Part shown: piece by piece, positions 14,229-19,917 of the stretch
Position numbering within the stretch: the stretch's first letter is position 1
Layout: each line of letters starts with the position of its first letter
Origin: VRUE01 sp035693025
GTDB lineage: Bacteria > Actinomycetota > Thermoleophilia > Solirubrobacterales > 70-9
DNA: 34,724 nt
Direction: 5' to 3'
NCBI GenBank assembly: GCA_035693025.1
Contig: DASSHI010000023.1
Coordinates: forward strand, 1-34,724
Position numbers and translations under genes: made by a program
The notes under the pieces: model-generated
What the model saw: the letters and a program-made list of their open reading frames with translations, nothing else
Told to the model about the DNA's origin: nothing
Database searches by the model: none

Positions 14229-15104
14229 TCAGTTCGACTCGCCGCGGCGCTGCTGCAGGAACTGCTGGAACTCGCGCGCGATCGTGTCGGCATTGGGCAG
14301 CTCGTCGTCGCCCTCGTCGAACTGCTCCACCTGCTCGGCCTCGATCCGCTCGACCAGCTCGGCGATTTCCGGATTCGCAGCGACGGCGCGGCCGATCTGC
14401 TCCTCGTAGCTGGCCGTTTCCTCCTCCAGCTCGGTGGCGTCGACGGCGATTCCGGTCAGCCCCTCCAGGCGTCGCAGCAGCGCCAGCGCCGCCTTCGGGT
14501 TGGGGACGGCGGCGACGTAATGGGGCACCGCCGCCCACAGCGATGCGGAGGTCATGCCGATCTGACGGCAGCAGTCGTGGACCACGCCGACGATTCCGGT
14601 CGGGCCCTCGTAGCTGGAGCGCTGCAGATCGAGCTCCTCGATCAGGTCCTCGTCGGAGGCGAGGCCGGTGATCGGCACCGGCAGGGTGTGGGACACCTCG
14701 GCGACCAGCGCGCCGAGCGTAATCACCATCTCCACGCCGAGAGCGTCTGCGGCGGTTGCCACGGTCTCCGAGAAGGTGCGCCAACGCAGGTTGGGCTCGG
14801 TGCCGTCGAAGAGGACCAGATCGCGCTCGGCGCCCGGGATGCGGATCGCGATCAGGTCGTTCTGGGGCCACTCGATGCTGCGCGCCTGTCCCTCCGAGAG
14901 GACGATCGTCGGCCGCGTCGCCTGAAAGTCGAAGTAGTCCTCGGGATCGATCTCGGCGACCGTCTGGGCGTCGAAGGCGTCGGCGACCGCGCCGATCGCA
15001 GCCGAGGCGGCATTCGCGGCGTCGTTCCAGCCGCGGAAAGCACAGACGAGGACGGGCGAGCGCAGCTGTGGCACCTCGGCGTGCCAGGTGAGCGAAGAAT
15101 CCAC
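14229..15104 (-). CDS. PAC2-family protein (proteasome-assembly-chaperone-like fold)
   Basis: This encodes 291 residues matching the PAC2 family, common in Actinomycetota and named after eukaryotic proteasome assembly chaperone 2. Characteristic stretches are SPVLVCAFRGWNDAANAAS (about 16-34), DPEDYFDFQATRP, the phosphorylase-like core (MVITLGALVAEVSHTLPVPITG) and SLWAAVPHYVAAVPNPKAALALL. The C-terminal 80 residues are acidic and helical (TELEEETASYEEQIGRAV). Whether it acts with a proteasome is not shown here; no proteasome genes are present. The GTG at 15104 is exactly 6 nt after a TACGCT box, which supports a leaderless start. Confidence 0.85.
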   Translation of the reverse strand: MDSSLTWHAEVPQLRSPVLVCAFRGWNDAANAASAAIGAVADAFDAQTVAEIDPEDYFDFQATRPTIVLSEGQARSIEWPQNDLIAIRIPGAERDLVLFDGTEPNLRWRTFSETVATAADALGVEMVITLGALVAEVSHTLPVPITGLASDEDLIEELDLQRSSYEGPTGIVGVVHDCCRQIGMTSASLWAAVPHYVAAVPNPKAALALLRRLEGLTGIAVDATELEEETASYEEQIGRAVAANPEIAELVERIEAEQVEQFDEGDDELPNADTIAREFQQFLQQRRGESN

Positions 15105-15110
15105 CCATTG

Positions 15111-15116
15111 AGCGTA
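15111..15116 (-). promoter_or_regulatory. putative -10 element of the PAC2 gene (leaderless)
   Basis: TACGCT on the minus strand, a 6-nt spacer, then GTG at 15104. The predicted transcription start coincides with the start codon. Confidence 0.45.
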
Positions 15117-15144
15117 GACGATGCAGGCCCCCCGTCTGGACGGT

Positions 15145-15516
15145 CTAGGCCTGCGGCGAGAGGGCCCTGCGGACCAATCCGCAGGCGACGAAGAGGACCA
15201 GCGCGGCGAAGGAGAGTTCGAGCGCCCGCTGCGGGACCTCGTTGGAGACGACGACGCCGATCAGGACGCCGAGCGGCGAGAGCACGCCGACGATCAGCGC
15301 GTCGCGCAGGTTGAGGTTGCCGTAGCCGTGCTGGCGGTAGGCGCCGACCAGGGCGACGACGACGATCATCAGCAGCGACGTCGACTCGCCCTCGACCTGG
15401 GAGAGGCCGAGGAAGAGAGTCAGGGCGGGGACGAAGAGGACACCGCCGCCGACGCCGACCAGCCCGCCCGCGAGCCCACCGGCAACCGCTAACAGCGCCG
15501 CGAGCAGCTCATTCAT
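15145..15516 (-). CDS. half-size TSUP (TauE/SafE) transporter, second half
   Basis: This encodes 123 residues, about half of the usual 250-residue TauE/SafE transporter, which has two homologous 4-helix halves. It begins with a glycine-rich first helix carrying the family motif GLVGVGGGVLFVPALTLFLG (about 18-37), followed by three more hydrophobic segments. There is no sign of a lost partner in the same frame. It lies 15 nt downstream of a second half-size gene on the same strand, so both are probably expressed together and assemble as a hetero-oligomer. The family moves sulfite, sulfonates or other small organic anions; the substrate here is unknown. Confidence 0.85.
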   Translation of the reverse strand: MNELLAALLAVAGGLAGGLVGVGGGVLFVPALTLFLGLSQVEGESTSLLMIVVVALVGAYRQHGYGNLNLRDALIVGVLSPLGVLIGVVVSNEVPQRALELSFAALVLFVACGLVRRALSPQA

Positions 15517-15531
15517 ATGTCGTTGCGCTCC

Positions 15532-15906
15532 TCACTTGACGATCAGCTCGACGGCGACGGCGAAGAGCAGGGCGGCGAAGATGAGCGAGACGGCGCGCTG
15601 CGGGATCCGCTGTTGGATCGCCGTGCCGGCGAGGACGCCGAGGACCGCGGGGATCGAGAGCAGCAGGCCGGTGCCCAGGTGCACGTTGCCGTAGATGCCG
15701 CCCTGGGCGAGGGCGCCGATCAGGCCGACGAGGACGATCGCTCCCAGGCTGGTGCCGGTCGCGAGGCGCTCGCCGTAGCCGAACCAGAAGATCAGCAGCG
15801 GCACGATCACCGTACCCCCGCCGACTCCGAATATCCCGCTGAAGGCTCCCGCCACCGTGCCGACCGCGGCGAGTTTCAGGGTGTGATCGCGGAGCCCCGG
15901 GGACAT
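15532..15906 (-). CDS. half-size TSUP (TauE/SafE) transporter, first half
   Basis: This encodes 124 residues with four predicted membrane segments and the signature FSGIFGVGGGTVIVPLLIFW (about 22-41), matching the repeat motif in the downstream gene (GVGGG-x-x-x-VP). Each half starts and stops independently, so this is a true two-gene arrangement and not one gene broken by a frameshift. The ATG at 15906 follows a perfect TANNNT box (TAGTAT, 15913-15918) by exactly 6 nt, suggesting a leaderless mRNA for the pair. It is divergent from otsB, with only 17 nt between start codons. Confidence 0.85.
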   Translation of the reverse strand: MSPGLRDHTLKLAAVGTVAGAFSGIFGVGGGTVIVPLLIFWFGYGERLATGTSLGAIVLVGLIGALAQGGIYGNVHLGTGLLLSIPAVLGVLAGTAIQQRIPQRAVSLIFAALLFAVAVELIVK

Positions 15907-15911
15907 CGCGC

Positions 15912-15918
15912 GATACTA
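15912..15918. promoter_or_regulatory. overlapping divergent -10 elements (TSUP pair and otsB)
   Basis: On the minus strand TAGTAT (15918-15913) is 6 nt before the ATG at 15906. On the plus strand GATACT (15912-15917) is 6 nt before the GTG at 15924. Both genes could be leaderless and would compete for polymerase. Confidence 0.4.
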
Positions 15919-15923
15919 GTGCC

Positions 15924-16784
15924 GTGTCTCCCGAATTCGGCAGAGGCGGGAGCGGAGCGGAGCTCGGGCCGCTGTCCCGCGTGCGGGAGGAGCCCGCCCG
16001 AGCGGCGATCCTCACCGACGTCGACGGCACGCTGGCGCCGATCGTGCCGCGGCCCGAGGAAGCGACGGTGCCGGCGCGGGCGACCGAGCTGCTCGGCCGG
16101 CTGAGCGAACGCTACGGCCTGGTCGGCTGCGTGTCCGGCCGGCAGGCGGCGGAGGCGCGAAGGCTGGTGGGTGTGGAGAGCATCGCCTATGCCGGCAACC
16201 ACGGCCTCGAGCTGCTGCTGCCGGGCGAGGAGGAGCCGCGCCTCGACCCCTCGCTGGAGGGACGCGAGGGCGAAGCGGCGGCGTTCGTCGCGGAGCTGGG
16301 CCAGACCTCGCTTCCCGGAGCCGGACTGCGCCTGGAGGACAAGGGGCCGATCCAGGCCCTGCACTGGCGCGGGGCCGACGATGACCGGGCCGCGGAGGCA
16401 CACGCACACGAGATCGGCGTCGCCGCGGGCAAGGCGGGGCTGGAGCTGCGCTGGGGGCGAAAGGTGCTCGAGCTGCGCCCGGCCGGTGGCGGCGGCAAGG
16501 ACGCCGCCGTCGCGGCGCTGCTGGCGAGGCCCTCGAGCGGGCGGTCGTCATTTCAACCGGATAGCGAGCGAAAAGTCGACCGCGCCGTGTACGCGGGGGA
16601 TGACCGCACCGACCTCGACGCCTTCCGCCGCCTGCGCCAGCTCGAGCGGGAGGGGGAGCTGGAGGCCGCGGTCTGCGTCGGCGTCCTCTCCGACGAGGGC
16701 CCGTCGGAGATCGCCGCGGAGGCGGACGTGACGGCCGACGGCCCAGCGGGCTGGCTGGCGCTGCTGGAGGCGCTGGCGAGGTAG
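15924..16784 (+). CDS. otsB: trehalose-6-phosphate phosphatase (HAD superfamily)
   Basis: This encodes 286 residues and dephosphorylates trehalose-6-phosphate in the OtsAB pathway (osmoprotection, cell-wall trehalose). HAD motif I is DVDGTLAP, with catalytic Asp32 and Asp34. Family stretches include GCVSGRQAAEAR, YAGNHGLELL, GGGGKDAAVAALL (the motif III lysine) and VYAGDDRTDLDAFR (motif IV). Between motifs III and IV an unusual segment, about residues 206-220 (PSSGRSSFQPDSERKVD), is encoded by a hairpin-forming insert with locally lower GC. No OtsA synthase is in the window. GTG 15924 fits the promoter; GTG 15981 would also keep the HAD core. Confidence 0.88.
   Translation: MSPEFGRGGSGAELGPLSRVREEPARAAILTDVDGTLAPIVPRPEEATVPARATELLGRLSERYGLVGCVSGRQAAEARRLVGVESIAYAGNHGLELLLPGEEEPRLDPSLEGREGEAAAFVAELGQTSLPGAGLRLEDKGPIQALHWRGADDDRAAEAHAHEIGVAAGKAGLELRWGRKVLELRPAGGGGKDAAVAALLARPSSGRSSFQPDSERKVDRAVYAGDDRTDLDAFRRLRQLEREGELEAAVCVGVLSDEGPSEIAAEADVTADGPAGWLALLEALAR
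16541..16583 (+). repeat. in-frame hairpin insert in otsB (shared family with ileS insert)
   Basis: GCGGTCG (16541-16547) pairs perfectly with CGACCGC (16577-16583). Towards the loop, C16549-G16575 and TTTC/GAAA (16551-16554 with 16570-16573) also pair, with two mismatches between. The 15-nt loop AACCGGATAGCGAGC shares CCGGATAGCG with the loop of the ileS hairpin at 23802-23846. Codons TCA, TTT, CAA, GAT, CGA and AAA are unlike the surrounding high-GC codon use. Confidence 0.65.
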
Positions 16785-16794
16785 AACACGCGGC

Positions 16795-17310
16795 ATGCCC
16801 TACACCGACCTGCTGCGCACCACCGTCTTCCTCACCGCCGGCGAGGCGACCGCGCTGGGGGCGATCACGGCGATCGCCGCCGGTCGCGAAACCGACACGA
16901 CCACGGCCGTAGTCGCCGCCGCGTGGTGGTCGATCGCGTTCATCCTCGGCATATACCTCGGCCGGCCGACACGCGCCGCCGACGGGGTCCACGACGTCCT
17001 CGCCCGCGCCCGCACCGCGACCTCGCTGCCGCAAGAGTCGCCGGCCCGGATCGCCGCGATCCGCCTCTGGCCGATCGGCCTCACCGCACTCGCGGCGGGA
17101 ATCCTCGGGGCGATCTTCCCCGGCGTGGCCGCGGTCGGGGCCGGCTACGCGCTGCTCGTCGCGCTCGCGATGCGCACCCGAGAGGCGGCGGTGCTCGGAA
17201 TCGAGCACCGCGACGGCGTCAGGTTCTACGTCGTTCCCACTTCCGCGCTACGGCCGATCGAACTGGTGCGCGCGCCGGGGCTGCGCAGCGATCGGCTGCA
17301 CGAACATTGA
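16795..17310 (+). CDS. hypothetical membrane protein, about four transmembrane segments
   Basis: This encodes 171 residues with no family that I recognise. Hydrophobic segments are at about 10-30 (VFLTAGEATALGAITAIAA), 38-57 (AVVAAAWWSIAFILGIYLG), 92-108 (LWPIGLTALAAGILGAIF) and 109-126 (PGVAAVGAGYALLVALA). Between segments 2 and 3 is a cytoplasmic-looking loop with arginines (RPTRAADGVHDVLARARTA). The end (HRDGVRFYVVPTSALRPIELVRAPG) is a soluble strand-rich tail typical of small actinobacterial integral membrane proteins. The ATG is 10 nt after the otsB stop, so co-transcription with otsB is likely. A strong terminator-type hairpin follows. Confidence 0.7.
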   Translation: MPYTDLLRTTVFLTAGEATALGAITAIAAGRETDTTTAVVAAAWWSIAFILGIYLGRPTRAADGVHDVLARARTATSLPQESPARIAAIRLWPIGLTALAAGILGAIFPGVAAVGAGYALLVALAMRTREAAVLGIEHRDGVRFYVVPTSALRPIELVRAPGLRSDRLHEH

Positions 17311-17326
17311 CGGCGGGTGAATAAAG

Positions 17327-17354
17327 CGAACGGCCCGCCAAAGCGGGCCGTTCG
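17327..17354 (+). terminator. perfect 12-bp hairpin terminator
   Basis: CGAACGGCCCGC and GCGGGCCGTTCG pair perfectly around a CAAA loop, 17 nt after the stop of the membrane-protein gene. The following TCAAATCT is not a good U-run, as is common for actinobacterial intrinsic terminators. It probably ends the otsB transcript. Confidence 0.75.
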
Positions 17355-17384
17355 TCAAATCTGGGGAAGTCCGGCGAGTGCCGT

Positions 17385-17494
17385 GCTCCCAATCTCGCGC
17401 CAACAATCATAGCGTCTCCGATATCGCAATGCAGACAGGATGACGCCCCCGGAGGGAATCGAACCCTCTCTTCCCCAATTGCGAGATTGGGAGC
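17385..17494. repeat. 14-bp inverted repeat shared with the tRNA-like anticodon arm
   Basis: GCTCCCAATCTCGC at 17385-17398 recurs as its exact reverse complement at 17481-17494, which is the 5' half of the anticodon-like arm of the tRNA-like sequence. The stretch TGGGGAAG at 17362-17369 also recurs on the minus strand just after that arm. Confidence 0.6.
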
Positions 17495-17514
17495 CGGCCT
17501 CCACCGGCGGGGGC
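17444..17514 (-). tRNA. tRNA-like sequence, non-canonical (possible pseudo-tRNA)
   Basis: On the minus strand a perfect 7-bp acceptor (GCCCCCG 17514-17508 with CGGGGGC 17451-17445, extendable outward by ACG/CGT) and a textbook T arm (GAGGG-TTCGATT-CCCTC) are separated by the correct 5-nt variable region (GAAGA) from an anticodon-like stem CCCAA/TTGGG. The loop is 8 nt (TCTCGCAA) and lacks a usable U33, so no anticodon can be assigned. The D arm is wrong: a GC palindrome (CCGG-TGGAGG-CCGG) replaces the usual A14/GG loop. It lies just downstream of polX on the same strand. The rest of 17311-17579 contains only the terminator and the inverted repeat listed separately. Confidence 0.4.
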
Positions 17515-17579
17515 GTCGCCGCTCACGCGGCACCTGCATCTTATCGTCTTCGATGTGTTCTGTCTAACAGACGAAAAAA

Positions 17580-19301
17580 TTAGGCAATCAGCTTCTTGAA
17601 CTCCGGCCAGCCGCGCGTGTTGGCGACGTCCTCCGCAGCCAGCCATGCCCGCCGCGCCGTGGCCACGGCGTAGGCCATGTTGTCGAGGGTGTCGACGCCG
17701 TGGGCGTCGGTGTTGAGGACGATCGTCACGCTGGCTTCCCTGGCGAGGCGGGCGTGGTGCTCGGAGAGGTCGCGGCGATTGGGGTTGCCGTTGATCTCCA
17801 GCATCGTGCCGGTGCGGGCGGCCGCCTCGGCCACGGCCTCGACGTCGATCCCGTAGGGCTCGCGGCGCCCGATCAGCCGGCCGGTGAGGTGGCCGATGCA
17901 ATCGACGCCCGGGTTCTCGATCGCAGCGAGGACGCGCTCGGTCATCGCCGCCGGGGAGATCGAGAACGAGGTATGGACGCTGGCCACGACCCAGTCCAAA
18001 GCCTCGACCAGGTCGTCGGGGTAGTCGAGCCCGCCGTCGAGGCCGATGTTGACCTCCGAGCCGGCGAGCAGGCGGAAGCCGCGCTTGCCCCGGTTCCAAT
18101 CGCGCACCTCCTCGATCCGCTGCCAGAGGCGCTCGGCGGTGACGTGGTCGCCGAAGCCGTGGCTGGCCGAGTGGTCGGTGATCGCCATGTAGGCATACCC
18201 ACGCGCGCGGCCGGCCTCCGCCATCTCCTCGAGCGTGTTGCGGCCGTCGGAGAGGGTGGTGTGCGCGTGCAGGTCGCCGCGTATGTCAGCGAGCGAGACG
18301 AGGTTCGGCAGCTTGCCCTCGCGCGCCGCCTTCAACTCGCCGCGACCCTCGCGCAGCTCCGGCTCGATATAGGCGTAGCCGAGCCGCTCGTAGACCGCGG
18401 CCTCGCTCTCGCAGAGCATCGTCTCGCCGCTCTCGGCCTCCGTGATCCCGTGCTCGGAGACCGAGAGCCCGCGGCCCACCGCCTCTTCGCGCAGCTGCAC
18501 GTTGTGGGCCTGGGAGCCGGTGAAGTGCTGCAGCAGGTTGCCGAACGCCTGCGGCGAGACGATCCGCAGGTCGATCGAGATCCCGTTGTGGGTCTGGGCG
18601 CGCACTCCGTTCGGGCCCGGGTTGCCCGCGGCGGCGATCAGCTCGTGGCCCGCCAGGTGCTCTGCGAGCGCGGCCGGCTCCTCGGCGGTTGCGATCAGGT
18701 CGATGTCCTTACAGGTCTCGGCCCAGCGTCGCGCCGAGCCCGCCACCTCCACCCGCTTCGCCGCCGGATGCTCGCGCAGCGCCGCCGCCAGCTGCTCGGC
18801 GATCGGCCGCACCGCCGAGAGCAGCACCCGTCCCGGCCCCTCGCCCGGCTCGCCGAGCCGCTCCAGGGAGGCCAGCACGTTCTCCTCGGCCTTCGGCCCG
18901 AGCCCCTTCACCTCGCGGACCTTTTCCGCCTCCGCCGCCGCCTTCAGGTCCTCCAGCGAGGCGACCCCCAATTCCTCGAAGAGCAGGCGGGCCGTTTTCG
19001 GCCCGACTCCCGGCACCCGCGTCACCGCGATCAGCGTCGGCGGGAACTTCGCCCTCAGCTTCACCGCAGCAGGGATCTCGCCGCTCTCCAGCAGGGCAGC
19101 GATCTTTTCGGCCAGCGTCTTGCCGACACCGGGAACCTCGGTCGCGCGGCCCGCAGCGGACAGCTCGGCGACCGAGACAGGGCTTTCGCGGATCGCCTTG
19201 GCGGCGCTCGAGTAGGCCAGCACGCGGTATTTGACCGCCCCGTCCAGCTCGTACAGTACCCCCAGTTCCTCCAGCGCTGCGGCGATCTCGGCGTTCGTCA
19301 T
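17580..19301 (-). CDS. polX: PolX-type DNA polymerase/3'-5' exonuclease with PHP domain
   Basis: This encodes 573 residues of a bacterial family X DNA polymerase with a PHP exonuclease, used in gap filling and base excision repair. Domains in order: N-terminal 8-kDa-like domain with helix-hairpin-helix motifs (EVPGVGKTLAEKI at about 55, RVPGVGPKTARLL at about 95); nucleotidyltransferase core with GSARRWAETCKDIDLIAT (catalytic Asp pair; Trp-Ala where Gly-Lys is usual) and SIDLRIV for the third Asp; then PHP motifs DLHAHTTLSDG, AITDHSASHG, GSEVNI, VASVHTSF, DCIGHLTGR, EINGNPNRRD and LNTDAHG. The ATG at 19301 is 7 nt after TATGTT, favouring it over the in-frame ATG at 19313. It is divergent from thioredoxin. 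Confidence 0.93.
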   Translation of the reverse strand: MTNAEIAAALEELGVLYELDGAVKYRVLAYSSAAKAIRESPVSVAELSAAGRATEVPGVGKTLAEKIAALLESGEIPAAVKLRAKFPPTLIAVTRVPGVGPKTARLLFEELGVASLEDLKAAAEAEKVREVKGLGPKAEENVLASLERLGEPGEGPGRVLLSAVRPIAEQLAAALREHPAAKRVEVAGSARRWAETCKDIDLIATAEEPAALAEHLAGHELIAAAGNPGPNGVRAQTHNGISIDLRIVSPQAFGNLLQHFTGSQAHNVQLREEAVGRGLSVSEHGITEAESGETMLCESEAAVYERLGYAYIEPELREGRGELKAAREGKLPNLVSLADIRGDLHAHTTLSDGRNTLEEMAEAGRARGYAYMAITDHSASHGFGDHVTAERLWQRIEEVRDWNRGKRGFRLLAGSEVNIGLDGGLDYPDDLVEALDWVVASVHTSFSISPAAMTERVLAAIENPGVDCIGHLTGRLIGRREPYGIDVEAVAEAAARTGTMLEINGNPNRRDLSEHHARLAREASVTIVLNTDAHGVDTLDNMAYAVATARRAWLAAEDVANTRGWPEFKKLIA

Positions 19302-19308
19302 ACTCGGC

Positions 19309-19314
19309 AACATA
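19309..19314 (-). promoter_or_regulatory. putative -10 element of polX
   Basis: TATGTT on the minus strand, a 7-nt spacer, then the ATG at 19301, consistent with a leaderless or near-leaderless transcript. It decides between the two in-frame ATGs. Confidence 0.4.
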
Positions 19315-19332
19315 AGGGGTTGCGACCCTCGC

Positions 19333-19349
19333 TATACTTTCTGAAGTAT
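19333..19349 (+). promoter_or_regulatory. thioredoxin promoter -10 (TATACT) within a small palindrome
   Basis: TATACT (19333-19338) is a near-consensus -10. The overlapping ATACTT-TCTG-AAGTAT (19334-19349) is a perfect 6-bp inverted repeat in an otherwise GC-rich gap and could be an operator. TTGCGA at 19320 is only 7 nt upstream of the -10 and is too close to be its -35. Confidence 0.45.
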
Positions 19350-19386
19350 TGAGCGCAGAACCTCGACCTTTGGGAGACCGATAACA

Positions 19387-19713
19387 GTGACCGGCAAGCT
19401 CACCGACGTGACCGACGGCAACTTCAAAGCCGACGTCCTCGAGGCCGATGGCCCCGTGCTCGTCGACTTCTGGGCCCCCTGGTGCGGTCCCTGCCGGGTC
19501 GTCCACCCGGTGCTCGAGGAAATCGACGCCGAGCGCGAGGACCTGAAGATCGTCAGCCTCAACGTGGACGAGAACCAGCAGACGGCCGCCCAGTACGAAG
19601 TCCTCTCGATCCCGACCATGCTCCTCTTCAAGGACGGGGCGATCGCGAAGAAAGTCGTCGGGGCGATGCCGAAGCGCCGCCTCGAGGCCGAGCTCGAGCC
19701 GGCCCTGGCCTAG
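19387..19713 (+). CDS. thioredoxin
   Basis: This encodes a 108-residue classical thioredoxin: DFWAPWCGPCR with redox Cys33 and Cys36, the buried acid in LVDFW, and the cis-proline loop SIPTMLLFKDG. It reduces protein disulfides in the cytoplasm using thioredoxin reductase, which is not in this window. The start is GTG, with GGGAGA about 10 nt upstream and a predicted leader of about 40 nt. This is one of the few genes here with a conventional leader. A single-copy-length protein with no fusion. It is followed after 18 nt by a tautomerase-like gene. Confidence 0.95.
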   Translation: MTGKLTDVTDGNFKADVLEADGPVLVDFWAPWCGPCRVVHPVLEEIDAEREDLKIVSLNVDENQQTAAQYEVLSIPTMLLFKDGAIAKKVVGAMPKRRLEAELEPALA

Positions 19714-19731
19714 AGGGCCGAGGGCGCGGCG

Positions 19732-19908
19732 ATGCCGTTCGTCCAGATCCACTGGTTCGAGGGACGCAGCGACGAGCAGAAGGCCGAGATCGCCAGGCGG
19801 ATCGAAGCGGCGCTGGTCGAGGTGGCCGGCGCCGCCCCCGAGCACTGCTGGGTGAAGTTCTCCGACTCCTCGAAGGCGGACTTCATCATCGGCGAGGCCG
19901 AGGAGTAA
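19732..19908 (+). CDS. 4-oxalocrotonate tautomerase-family small protein
   Basis: This short gene encodes 58 residues beginning MPFVQIHWFEGRSDEQKAEI. Removal of Met would expose the N-terminal proline, the catalytic base of the tautomerase family. The length (about 60 residues), the R-x-x-E-Q-K helix and the C-terminal HCWVKFSDSSKADFIIG strand match 4-OT subunits, which act as hexamers on 2-hydroxydienoates or related enols. The arginine usually at position 39 of the classical enzyme is not obvious, so the substrate may differ. It lies 18 nt after thioredoxin on the same strand, probably in one transcript. Confidence 0.82.
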   Translation: MPFVQIHWFEGRSDEQKAEIARRIEAALVEVAGAAPEHCWVKFSDSSKADFIIGEAEE

Positions 19909-19917
19909 GCGGGCGAG

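Noticed and set aside
17361..17400. Cobalamin-riboswitch-like stretch GGGGAAGTCCGGCGAG with following GC-rich sequence
   Set aside because: It resembles one conserved box of the B12 riboswitch, but the B12 box and the rest of the fold are absent, and it follows a terminator rather than preceding a B12-related gene.
19320..19325. TTGCGA as the -35 box of the thioredoxin promoter
   Set aside because: It is only 7 nt from the -10 hexamer; a -35 should be about 17 nt away.
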